Below the pieces are notes generated by a model. It was not told the origin of the DNA, ran no database searches, and saw only the letters and a list, made by a program, of their open reading frames with translations. 64,000 nt of DNA from Bacteroidota bacterium (GTDB lineage: Bacteria > Bacteroidota > Ignavibacteria > Kapaibacteriales > HRBIN21), in assembly GCA_030550395.1 (NCBI GenBank), contig JAUQPL010000002.1, positions 60,792-124,791 of the forward strand. Direction: 5' to 3'. The position numbers were made by a program, and so were the translations under genes. Below, in pieces: positions 53,554-61,295 of the stretch. Positions within the stretch are counted from its first letter, which is position 1, and each line of letters opens with the position of its first letter.

Positions 53554-54552
53554 TTAGTCTGGTTTCGGCAGGCTCCACCGCAAGTAGACGGCGCCCCAAG
53601 TATAGCCGGCACCAAAGCTGACCAGGATAAGCCGATCACCGTAGTTAAGCTTACCGGCGTAGTACCATTCAGAAAGGCAAAGCGGAATAGTGCCCGCTGT
53701 GGTATTCCCGTAGCGATCAATGTTGACCATTACGCGCTCCATGCTCAATCCCATGCGTTCCGCTGTTGCAGTGATAATGCGGAGGTTTGCCTGGTGGGGA
53801 ACCAGCCACGCAATGTCCTCAGCTCGCAATCCGTTCCGTTGCATGAGCTCCAAGGTCACCTCTGCCATGCGCAGGACTGCCTCCTTGAAGACAGTGCGCC
53901 CTTCCTGGAAGACGTAGTGCTCTTTGTTCCGGACTGTTTCCTCCGAGGCTGGTTTTGCGCTGCCGCCAGCAGGCATGTAGAGATATTTGCCACCTTCACC
54001 GTTCATGTAAAGAACGCTATCCAGAATGCCGACCTCGGGATCGTCACTGGGTTCGAGGAGAACCACACCTCCCGCATCCCCGAAGAGAACCGCCGTTGCA
54101 CGGTCTTGGAAGTTAATAATTGCGCTCATCTTATCGGCACCACACAGGAGGAGCCGCCGGGAAAAACCCGTCTCTATCAGCTTAGAGGCAACCACAAGAG
54201 CATAGATGAAGCCGGAGCATGCTGCCGATAGATCAAAGCCCCATGCGCTTGTTGCTCCTAACTTCTGCTGGACGACGGCAGCAGTGTTGGGGAAGAAATA
54301 ATCCGGGGTAACAGTGGCGACAATAATACAATCTATATCTTCCGGGCGCAAGCCGCGTTGTTCTAAACATTGGCGAGCGGCGGGAACGATCAGATCCGAC
54401 GTTGCTCCATTACACGCAAAGCGGCGCTCTCGGATGCCAGTACGCTCTACAATCCAGTCATCGCTGGTGTCTAAATACTGCTCGAAGTAGCGGTTGGGAT
54501 AGACAGTCTCCGGGACATAATGTCCCACCGAGGTAATTGCTGCACGCTTCAT
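53554..54552 (-). CDS. fabH: 3-oxoacyl-ACP synthase III
   Basis: The 332-residue enzyme has TSDDWIVERTGIRERR, the active Cys112 in LSAACSGFIYAL, His in LVPHQANLRI and Asn in YGNTTAGTIP. It starts fatty acid synthesis by condensing acetyl-CoA (or branched acyl-CoA) with malonyl-ACP. It follows plsX by 15 bases, in the common plsX-fabH order. Confidence 0.96.
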   Translation of the reverse strand: MKRAAITSVGHYVPETVYPNRYFEQYLDTSDDWIVERTGIRERRFACNGATSDLIVPAARQCLEQRGLRPEDIDCIIVATVTPDYFFPNTAAVVQQKLGATSAWGFDLSAACSGFIYALVVASKLIETGFSRRLLLCGADKMSAIINFQDRATAVLFGDAGGVVLLEPSDDPEVGILDSVLYMNGEGGKYLYMPAGGSAKPASEETVRNKEHYVFQEGRTVFKEAVLRMAEVTLELMQRNGLRAEDIAWLVPHQANLRIITATAERMGLSMERVMVNIDRYGNTTAGTIPLCLSEWYYAGKLNYGDRLILVSFGAGYTWGAVYLRWSLPKPD

Positions 54553-54567
54553 CGTCTTCTTGAGCCC

Positions 54568-55596
54568 TTATGCGTTGACAGGACTGAGGTGGAGGGCATT
54601 CTCTAATCGCTGGACGAGAGCGCGCTGGACTGCCTCGTGTGCTCGGGCAATCATATTGAGGATTGCCAATGGAGTCGAGCGTCCGTGCCCAATGATCACA
54701 ATACCCCGGACTCCCAGCAAAGGGACGCCACCGTAGTTCTGGTAATCGAACTCCCGCAAGAAACGCCGCAGTGTTGGTCGGAATATCCAGAAGAGGAGGC
54801 GACGCCAGAGATCACGGTTGCTCAGGGCCCGGAGACGGGCTCTCCACGTTGCTACCAGGCTCTCCCCAAACTTGAGTAACGTATTGCCAACGAAGCCATC
54901 ACAGACGACAACGTCAGCAACACCACGAAGGATGTCCCTTCCCTCTATGTTTCCAACAAAGTTCAGGTAGCTGTTCTTCAACAGACGATAGGCTTCCCGG
55001 AGGGTGAGGGTTCCTTTGGTTTCTTCCTCACCGATATTGAGCAGGGCGACTCGTGGACGTTCTACGCCGAGAAACTCTCGGGCGTAGACGTCCCCCATGA
55101 TAGCGAATTCGTACAAGTGACGCGGCTTGCAGTCGACATTTGCTCCGACATCCAAGAGTATGGATGGACGGTGCCGCTCTGTGGGGACTAAGGTTGCAAT
55201 CGTTGGACGAGCAATGCCAGTAACTTTACCCAAGCGGAGAGTCGCTGCTGCCAAGACAGCACCAGTGTTCCCCGTAGAGACGACGGCATCTACTTCGCCG
55301 CGGGCATGAAGTTCAATGGCCATCATCAGGGAAGAATTCCGTTTGAGCCGGACAGCCGTGGTGGGTTCATCTTCCATCGTGATGATCTCCTCAGCGTGGA
55401 GCAGAGGCAGACGGTGATATGGGAGACCGAGCCGCTGGGCAACTTCTCGGACTCGCTCCCGATGTCCTACCAGCAGTAGCTCCACGCCATACCGTTTGAG
55501 TTCCGTCATAGCACGGAAGGAGCCTAACAGCTCATTCGTTGGGGCAAAGTCCCCGCCCATGAGATCTACGGCAATCCGTGTTGGGCGCATGCTCAT
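54568..55596 (-). CDS. plsX: Phosphate acyltransferase PlsX
   Basis: The 342-residue protein has IAVDLMGGDFAPTNELLG, a VVSTGNTGAVLAAATLRLG block and VVCDGFVGNTLLKFGES. It makes acyl-phosphate from acyl-ACP for phospholipid synthesis. ATG 55596 overlaps the rpmF stop (ATGA); ATG 55590 is two codons downstream and equally possible. Confidence 0.95.
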   Translation of the reverse strand: MSMRPTRIAVDLMGGDFAPTNELLGSFRAMTELKRYGVELLLVGHRERVREVAQRLGLPYHRLPLLHAEEIITMEDEPTTAVRLKRNSSLMMAIELHARGEVDAVVSTGNTGAVLAAATLRLGKVTGIARPTIATLVPTERHRPSILLDVGANVDCKPRHLYEFAIMGDVYAREFLGVERPRVALLNIGEEETKGTLTLREAYRLLKNSYLNFVGNIEGRDILRGVADVVVCDGFVGNTLLKFGESLVATWRARLRALSNRDLWRRLLFWIFRPTLRRFLREFDYQNYGGVPLLGVRGIVIIGHGRSTPLAILNMIARAHEAVQRALVQRLENALHLSPVNA

Positions 55597-55769
55597 TCCA
55601 CAGCTAGAACTTTTCGACCCTTATAGAAGCCGCACGATGGACATACACGATGAGGTTCCTTCTGTTCTCCGCATTGAGGACACTGCTCAAAAGTTAACAG
55701 TGGATGCTTATAGTGAGTGCGCCGTTTGTCACGACGCGAGCGCGAATGACGGCGTTTTGGATTTGGCAT
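55593..55769 (-). CDS. rpmF: 50S ribosomal protein bL32
   Basis: This 58-residue gene is easily missed because of its length. It reads PNPKRRHSRSRRDKRRTHYK, then a zinc ribbon with CPQCG and CPSCG, and ends GFYKGRKVLAVE. All are bL32 hallmarks, and the four cysteines indicate the zinc-binding form. It lies between the DUF177 gene and plsX, the conserved yceD-rpmF-plsX order. Confidence 0.96.
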   Translation of the reverse strand: MPNPKRRHSRSRRDKRRTHYKHPLLTFEQCPQCGEQKEPHRVCPSCGFYKGRKVLAVE

Positions 55770-55778
55770 GAGTGCGCA

Positions 55779-56300
55779 CTACTTCAGTTTGTTCAACAAT
55801 TCCCGTAAGGGAGCCCAGCGCTCATCCTCCTTGTGGGAAGGAGCAGCATGCTGCGGATAGAGCTGCTCGAAGGATATTTCACGATACTGTGGGGCAACTC
55901 GCTTCATCGGCAGATGGACAGCTAACTCCTGGCGGACTTCCTCTGCCAAGTCAATATGGGTGTCATCTTCCCGAATGATCTGGAGTTCGTATGTCCGGTC
56001 CCGTTGTTCCCCCTGCCGCAGGAGATATAGGTCTGTATCGGCCAAGTAGGCTACCTCAATGGGAGCTTCAATCCACTCCGTATACGGCTCAAGGGTACGG
56101 TCGCAGATCAGACGTGCTTGGCACCGAGCAGTTCCAACAAACGTGTACCGACGTCCTATTTTCTCCAGAACTCCTACAAGGGTAATCTCGCCGAAGAATT
56201 CCGCTGCCATATCCGCAATGCTCTCCACGGGGGCAGTAAGGGAGATATCGTAGTGCCCGTCTCGAAGCCCCTGGATCCGGACCGAGAGTGGCGAGTTCAT
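55779..56300 (-). CDS. DUF177 (YceD-like) protein
   Basis: The 173-residue product has the YceD pattern: a beta-rich body with LVGVLEKIGRRYTFVGTARCQARLICDRTLEPY, of which ARCQARLICDRTLEP is the core, and a C-terminal acidic block HIDLAEEVRQELAVHLPMK. YceD proteins are linked to 23S rRNA accumulation and always precede rpmF. ATG 56300 is preferred; the frame stays open upstream to 56513. It leads the fab operon. Confidence 0.85.
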   Translation of the reverse strand: MNSPLSVRIQGLRDGHYDISLTAPVESIADMAAEFFGEITLVGVLEKIGRRYTFVGTARCQARLICDRTLEPYTEWIEAPIEVAYLADTDLYLLRQGEQRDRTYELQIIREDDTHIDLAEEVRQELAVHLPMKRVAPQYREISFEQLYPQHAAPSHKEDERWAPLRELLNKLK

Positions 56301-56330
56301 GGCAGTGTCGCAACTGCTTTTGGCAAAGCA

Positions 56331-56338
56331 CAAATATA
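56331..56338 (-). promoter_or_regulatory. Probable -7 element for the DUF177-rpmF-plsX-fab operon
   Basis: On the minus strand it reads TATATTTG, fitting TAnnTTTG. The predicted start near 56324 leaves about 24 bases before ATG 56300. It is divergent from the TAATTTTG element at 56392. Confidence 0.55.
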
Positions 56339-56391
56339 CGGAGCCTTTCAGGCTCCCGGGGCTTATGGCATAGAGCCTACGGGGAGTTTGG

Positions 56392-56399
56392 TAATTTTG
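56392..56399 (+). promoter_or_regulatory. Probable promoter -7 element for the cohesin-like/IgGFc pair
   Basis: Exact TAATTTTG followed by C. The predicted start near 56406 leaves only about 16 bases before GTG 56422, with AAAGGGA between. Confidence 0.6.
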
Positions 56400-56421
56400 C
56401 TCATTACAAAGGGACGTGGCT

Positions 56422-57186
56422 GTGTGTACTCGGTGGATACAGGGGCTGGTGTGGGGAACCCTGCTCGGGGCTGTAGCGGGGACAGCCGAGCAAGTGGTGG
56501 TAATCCGGGACACTGTACTTGAACAAGGGCGGTCTGCAGCTTTACCGATATGGGTACAGCTGCAGTTGGAGGGAGATCGGGGACTACTCCGATTGAGTCT
56601 GTTCTACAGTGCCCAGCGGTTGCGGATTCTCGGTATCCAGGGCAATGGCCAGCAGGGGCTGTGCGGCGAGCTATCCTTCTGGGACACGGTGTTCAACGGT
56701 GATACTGGACGGGTTGATCTTTACTGTTCGGCGTCCGTGCAGACTTACACGGGTATCTTAGGATGGCTAGAAGTAGAAGTCTTGGCAGGACGAGACACGG
56801 TAGCATGGATCCATCCCTTTGAGTTACGCAGTGGGGAGCAAGTACTCCCGCTGAGAGCGACGACGGCGTGGATTCGGATTGAGGGAGGGCCTTTGGTAGA
56901 GCCAGTCGGTGTTGATGAGGTAAGAATTGGTGCGCCGAATCCTTTTGCAGACCGCTTGTGGGTGCACTATGCTGTTGCGCGGCCTGGTTGGGTTTCGTTC
57001 CAGCTCTTTTCTGTCTCGGGGATAGAGATCCCGCTGATGCCTTCACGCGTGTATGCTCCGCGCGTGGGAAGCTACGTGATTGGCTTCCGCTTCCTTCCGT
57101 GGGAAATCGCTAGTGGAGGATATGTCCTGCGGATGGTCACCGAGAGGGGAACCGTTCGCTTTCTGTGGCTTCTCTGTGTGAAATGA
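56422..57186 (+). CDS. Secreted protein with cohesin-like domain and T9SS-like tail
   Basis: The 254-residue product starts with a hydrophobic segment (GLVWGTLLGAVAGTAEQ) and then a cohesin-like sandwich (LLRLSLFYSAQRLRILGIQ, ILGWLEVEVLAGRDTV). The tail has IGAPNPFADRLWVHYAV, VSFQLFSVSGIEI and IASGGYVLRMV, a sorting-domain layout. I prefer GTG 56422, which is correctly spaced from AAAGGGA; GTG 56416 is in frame. Its stop overlaps the next gene (ATGA), suggesting joint export or assembly with it. The precise role is unknown. Confidence 0.7.
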   Translation: MCTRWIQGLVWGTLLGAVAGTAEQVVVIRDTVLEQGRSAALPIWVQLQLEGDRGLLRLSLFYSAQRLRILGIQGNGQQGLCGELSFWDTVFNGDTGRVDLYCSASVQTYTGILGWLEVEVLAGRDTVAWIHPFELRSGEQVLPLRATTAWIRIEGGPLVEPVGVDEVRIGAPNPFADRLWVHYAVARPGWVSFQLFSVSGIEIPLMPSRVYAPRVGSYVIGFRFLPWEIASGGYVLRMVTERGTVRFLWLLCVK

Positions 57187-59549
57187 CTGTGAACGTTGGC
57201 GCCGTATTCGGGGTGCTTCTCGCTCTCTTCGGGGGAGGAAACGTGCATACTCAAGTGAGGAGCTCGGAAGGGACAGAATTCTGGCTCTGTTTCCAACGCA
57301 ACCATGAAGAGAGCGGCACTGACTCGTTATCGTTGATGCTCTTCATGACTAGTCAGTGGGAAGCCAATGCGCGTGTTCGTATTGGCAGTGTTGGTTTTGA
57401 CACACTTTTGCATCTGCCAGCGCGTCGGGTTGTTCCATTATCGCTCCCTACCCAGATAGAGCTGAAGAAAGGAGGGCGACCGGAGTATGCTGCCGTCCAT
57501 ATCCAAGCCGATACACCGATAGCAGTTTATGGGCTCAGTCGCCGTCGGCAAAGTACGGATACGTATATGGGGCTTCCGGTGCCTGTTCTGGGGACGGAGT
57601 ACCGAATCATGAGCTATCGGCGCCTATCGTCTAGCTTTCTCCCTCAGGTTGCCGTTGTCGCTACGGAAGATAGTACGGAAGTCGTCATCGTCCCTCCAGG
57701 AATGAGCATAGAGAGTGCTCCGGCGCAGCCGGAGACCGTATCGGAAGGAGAATTTCTCCATCGTCCCCGGCGCCTCCTTCTCCACCGGGGACAAGTTTAC
57801 CAACTGTTCGGTCCCCCAATGGGGGGAATGCCTGACATCACAGGGACGTTAGTTCGTGCATCACGACCGGTTGCGGTGTTCAGTGGGCACGTCTGCGCAT
57901 ATGTTCCGGTAACAGTGCCAGCATGCAACCACTTGGTGGAACAGATGCCCCCTGTTCGTACATGGGGACGCCATTACTACGTTGGCAAATTGCGCTGGCG
58001 TTCGCGTTTTGTCGTCCGCGTGTTAGCGCACTATCCGAACACACAGGTTTTTCTCAACAATCACCCGGTCCATGTGCTCGGGGCAGGGGAGTTCTGGGAG
58101 CAGACCTTTACGGAAAACGTGCAGATTACGGCAGACAAGCCAATTTTAGTGGCACAGTTCTCCGAAGGGTATCAGAGCGGAGACTCTGTCGGGGATCCAA
58201 TGATGCTGCTTCTGACCCCCACGCAGCAGTTTCTCCGGAGCTATCGCTTTGCTACGCCTGTTCAGGGAATGTGGCGTCATTTTCTCAATCTTGTTGTGCC
58301 TTTGTCAGCGGTTCCTTCCCTCCGCTTTGACGGGGCACCGGTGCGCGCAGTGTTTGAGCGCGTTGGGAACAGCTCCTATGCGATTGCTTTGCTGGAGATT
58401 CCTTATGGCTCGCATGTTATTGAAGCAGATGAACCTTTTGGAGTCTACGCCTATGGTTTCGGCTACGGGGTGGATTCTTACGATGCGTACGGCAATCCTG
58501 TCGGGCAAGCTTTCCAGGATGTGCAACAGCAAACGGATCTTCTCCCACCGCTTGTGGAGATCGTGCAAAAGCCTGGGGCAGTCCAGGTTATCCTCCGAGA
58601 TGACCGTCCGACGGACCAGGGGCTCCGGGAGTTTCGGATATTGCGGAATGAGAATCTGCGAGGAACTCTTCCATCCATCACGCCGGGAGTGTTGCGGGCG
58701 GACGTGGAGTTTGCTCCCCTGGAGCCTAAAAGACCTGGTCGTATCGCGCTTTTGGCAACCGATGTTGCTGGCAATCGCGTAGTTGCAACGGTGTGTTATG
58801 CCTACGATCTCCGGCAGGATCGCTTCGTGTTCGTTCTTTGCGAAGGGGAGCATCCGGAGTGTCTCCCCCCGATTCGGCTGTGGTTTGTGGGGGCTTATGG
58901 ACAGGCAAGTAACGTACAACATCGGGCATCTTTCCCCCGGGTCGGAAATCTGCCGGTGATGTATGGGACCTTCCGAGATGCGACAGGATGGGGTGGGATT
59001 GGAGGGATCGTGGGAGGAATTCGGTTGTCCCCCTCTTGGGGCTTTTTGGGTCGGTTAGGACTGGAGACATATGGTGGAGCATTGCGAGCCCCCGACACTC
59101 TGCTACAGTGGGTGCGTCAGGTGGATGGGACAGTTGTAGTGTTTCAGGAAGAGCGTCAGCTGCAGCTGCGATCTCCGTACGCTACTGTCGCTATAGGGGC
59201 TGCATGGTATCCACTACTGCGGGTTTTCCTCCAGGGGGAGATACAGCTCCACGTGCGCTTGGGGCGTTCCATAGTTCTTCGGCGCCGCATTATCCAGCCC
59301 CCTGGCTATGTGTACACTCGGACACAAACGAACGTGCTGGAAGAACCGGTAGATTCCTTTTCCGCTTTGCGCTCTTTCCATACCAGTGTTGCTCTTTCCA
59401 CGGGCGTACAGTATCCCCTCTCGCCTCAGTGGTATTTGGGAGCGGAAGCGTTTTACACCCATGGGCTTACTGGGCTGATTCGCGGTGGACTTTGGCGCAT
59501 AGACCAGGTTGGAGTGCGTCTCAGTGTACTGTACCGGTGGTGGCAGTAG
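57183..59549 (+). CDS. IgGFc-binding-type domain fused to probable outer-membrane barrel
   Basis: The 788-residue protein has a signal peptide (VGAVFGVLLALFGGG) and then RSSEGTEFWLCFQRN, the opening of the IgGFc-binding-protein N-terminal family. Later family-like blocks are DTPIAVYGLSRR, TEDSTEVVIVPPG and VAVFSGHVCAYVP. After a short beta region the last ~215 residues (from about 570, PIRLWFVGAYGQ) alternate polar and hydrophobic residues in strands and end in LYRWWQ, as outer-membrane barrels do. It has no T9SS tail, so the barrel may be its anchor. It follows a cohesin-like gene with a four-base overlap. Confidence 0.75.
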   Translation: MTVNVGAVFGVLLALFGGGNVHTQVRSSEGTEFWLCFQRNHEESGTDSLSLMLFMTSQWEANARVRIGSVGFDTLLHLPARRVVPLSLPTQIELKKGGRPEYAAVHIQADTPIAVYGLSRRRQSTDTYMGLPVPVLGTEYRIMSYRRLSSSFLPQVAVVATEDSTEVVIVPPGMSIESAPAQPETVSEGEFLHRPRRLLLHRGQVYQLFGPPMGGMPDITGTLVRASRPVAVFSGHVCAYVPVTVPACNHLVEQMPPVRTWGRHYYVGKLRWRSRFVVRVLAHYPNTQVFLNNHPVHVLGAGEFWEQTFTENVQITADKPILVAQFSEGYQSGDSVGDPMMLLLTPTQQFLRSYRFATPVQGMWRHFLNLVVPLSAVPSLRFDGAPVRAVFERVGNSSYAIALLEIPYGSHVIEADEPFGVYAYGFGYGVDSYDAYGNPVGQAFQDVQQQTDLLPPLVEIVQKPGAVQVILRDDRPTDQGLREFRILRNENLRGTLPSITPGVLRADVEFAPLEPKRPGRIALLATDVAGNRVVATVCYAYDLRQDRFVFVLCEGEHPECLPPIRLWFVGAYGQASNVQHRASFPRVGNLPVMYGTFRDATGWGGIGGIVGGIRLSPSWGFLGRLGLETYGGALRAPDTLLQWVRQVDGTVVVFQEERQLQLRSPYATVAIGAAWYPLLRVFLQGEIQLHVRLGRSIVLRRRIIQPPGYVYTRTQTNVLEEPVDSFSALRSFHTSVALSTGVQYPLSPQWYLGAEAFYTHGLTGLIRGGLWRIDQVGVRLSVLYRWWQ

Positions 59550-59553
59550 CTTC

Positions 59554-60126
59554 CTATTGTCCACCACTTTCACCTTCGGGTACTGTTGGGGCGACAACGG
59601 TGACGATAACGGTATCCCCGTGCTCTAAGATCCGGACGTTGGGTACGTGGAGGTCACGGACGTGAATAGAGTCCCCAATATCCACCGCAGAAACATCAAC
59701 CTCAATGTGTTCCGGTAGGACACTGGGCAGGCATTCTATGCGCAGAAAGTGGGCAAAATGCTCCAGTACCCCACCTTTGGTGACTCCGATGGGGGTGCCG
59801 ATCAGGACGACGGGTACTTCTACCTCAATGGGACGGTCAGCGGAGACAACTTGGAGGTCAAAATGGATTAGGGCGTCGGTAACGGGATCGAAGGCAGTGT
59901 CTTTGAGGATGCAGTCGTACGTTTCCTCTTCCAGAGAAACCTTAATGATGTGAGTCTCGCGCGCCGATAAAAAGGGACGTAAAGCAAGGGCGCGGGTAGC
60001 AATCGGAATCGGGGTTATACCGGCTCCGTAGAGAATACCCGGGACTAGACCCATTCGGCGCAGGGAGCGAGCTGTGGATTTCCCCGTGGAACGGCGTTGA
60101 ACAGCCAGGGTGTGTGTCTGTTTCAT
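59554..60126 (-). CDS. rplY: 50S ribosomal protein bL25 (CTC/TL5 form)
   Basis: The 190-residue protein has the bL25 N-terminal barrel (RSTGKSTARSLRRMGLVPGI, LYGAG) and a C-terminal TL5-type domain (PVVLIGTPIGVTKGGVLEH, LPEHIEVDVSAVDIGDSI). It binds 5S rRNA. ATG 60126 gives the normal start; it lies 22 bases after prs, the usual prs-rplY order. Confidence 0.93.
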   Translation of the reverse strand: MKQTHTLAVQRRSTGKSTARSLRRMGLVPGILYGAGITPIPIATRALALRPFLSARETHIIKVSLEEETYDCILKDTAFDPVTDALIHFDLQVVSADRPIEVEVPVVLIGTPIGVTKGGVLEHFAHFLRIECLPSVLPEHIEVDVSAVDIGDSIHVRDLHVPNVRILEHGDTVIVTVVAPTVPEGESGGQ

Positions 60127-60148
60127 TTGGATTACGCTGTGTTTGGCA

Positions 60149-61087
60149 CTACCGCACAATCTCAAACAAGGAGCTAATAGAGGTGTTTTCGTGAGTCCGT
60201 ACAATGGCTTCGGCGAAGAGATGGGCAACGGAGATAACGCGCAGCTTTGGCGATGGGCGCCGTAGAGGGATGGTGTCAGTGACGTAGAGGTATGTTATTG
60301 CTTCGCTTGCTTCGATACGTTCTATTGCATTCCCTGAGAGCACAGCATGGGTGCAAGCACCGATAACTTGGCGTGCTCCAGCTCTTTTGAGGGCTTCGGC
60401 GCATTGCACAAAAGTACCCCCAGTGTCAACAATATCGTCCACGATGACGGCATTTTTCCCTTCTACGTCGCCGATGACAGTGAGGACCTCTGCAACGTTG
60501 TGAGCGGGACGGCGCTTATCCACCAACACCAGGTCTGCGTCCAACCGCTTGGCATATGAACGGGCTAAGCGCGCGCTCCCAACATCGGGGGCAACGACGG
60601 CAACATTCTCCAGGCGTTCATCCCAGAGGACTTTGGTCAATACTGTTGAAGCATAGAGGTGGTCAAGCGGAATGTCAAAGAAACCTTGGATTTGGGGGGA
60701 GTGTAAGTCCATAGTGATGACGCGATCGGCCCCTGCTTTGGTAATTAGGTTCGCAACCAGCTTTGCTGTGATTGAGACACGGGGCTGATCTTTGCGATCT
60801 TGACGGGCATATCCGAAATATGGAATCACAGCCGTGATGCGACGGGCGGAGGCCCGTCGGGCAGCGTCTATGAGGATAAGGAGCTCTAATAAATTCTCAG
60901 CCGGGGCGAAGGTAGATTGGATGATGAAGAGATCAACCCCGCGAATGTTCTCTTCGTACTTGACCCAGATTTCTCCATCACTGAAGTTGCGAATTGTCAC
61001 TTGCGCCAGCGAGCGTCCCAGGGCTTCGGCAATACGCTGGGCTAACTCAGGATTGGAGCGCCCAGCAACGAGTTTAAGATCCTCCAT
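60149..61087 (-). CDS. prs: Ribose-phosphate pyrophosphokinase
   Basis: The 312-residue enzyme has FSDGEIWVKYEENIRG, VIPYFGYARQDRKDQPR, TMDLHSPQIQGFFDIPLDHL and the PRPP loop VIVDDIVDTGGT. It makes PRPP for purine, pyrimidine and NAD synthesis. The long frame upstream to 61426 runs through the tRNA and is not coding; ATG 61087 is the family start. Confidence 0.96.
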   Translation of the reverse strand: MEDLKLVAGRSNPELAQRIAEALGRSLAQVTIRNFSDGEIWVKYEENIRGVDLFIIQSTFAPAENLLELLILIDAARRASARRITAVIPYFGYARQDRKDQPRVSITAKLVANLITKAGADRVITMDLHSPQIQGFFDIPLDHLYASTVLTKVLWDERLENVAVVAPDVGSARLARSYAKRLDADLVLVDKRRPAHNVAEVLTVIGDVEGKNAVIVDDIVDTGGTFVQCAEALKRAGARQVIGACTHAVLSGNAIERIEASEAITYLYVTDTIPLRRPSPKLRVISVAHLFAEAIVRTHENTSISSLFEIVR

Positions 61088-61122
61088 TCGGCATCTGAAT
61101 CTAACGGGCTTGCGACAAGAAG

Positions 61123-61194
61123 CTGGGGCGGTAGGATTCGAACCTACGCATGGCGGCTCCAAAGGCCGCTGCCTTACCGCTTGGCTACGCCCCA
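61123..61194 (-). tRNA. tRNA-Gln (UUG)
   Basis: The minus strand gives a full cloverleaf of 72 bases: acceptor TGGGGCG with CGCCCCA, D-arm GCC/GGC, anticodon stem GCGGC/GCCGC with loop CTTTGGA (anticodon TTG), T-arm GTAGG TTCGAAT CCTAC, and discriminator G. The 3' CCA is not encoded. It closely resembles other bacterial tRNA-Gln. It lies just upstream of prs and may be co-transcribed with it. Confidence 0.96.
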
Positions 61195-61203
61195 ACAGGA
61201 GTA

Positions 61204-61238
61204 CAAAATTACAGCTTTCCTCCCTTGAGGGGAGCAAA
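61204..61238 (-). promoter_or_regulatory. Promoter of tRNA-Gln (minus strand)
   Basis: On the minus strand, TTTG (61238-61235) and TAATTTTG (61211-61204) are 23 bases apart, fitting the Bacteroidota -33/-7 pair. The predicted start near 61197 is only about three bases before the mature tRNA 5' end. Confidence 0.7.
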
Positions 61239-61257
61239 TGGAGGAGGGTATAGACCC

Positions 61258-61289
61258 TTTGGCAATTGGGGTGAGGGATTGTAATTTTG
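61258..61289 (+). promoter_or_regulatory. Promoter of the speH leader
   Basis: TTTG (61258-61261) and TAATTTTG (61282-61289) are 20 bases apart, the best complete -33/-7 pair in the window. The predicted start at about 61296 coincides with the first base of a 17-bp hairpin. Confidence 0.75.
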
Positions 61290-61295
61290 TATGTT

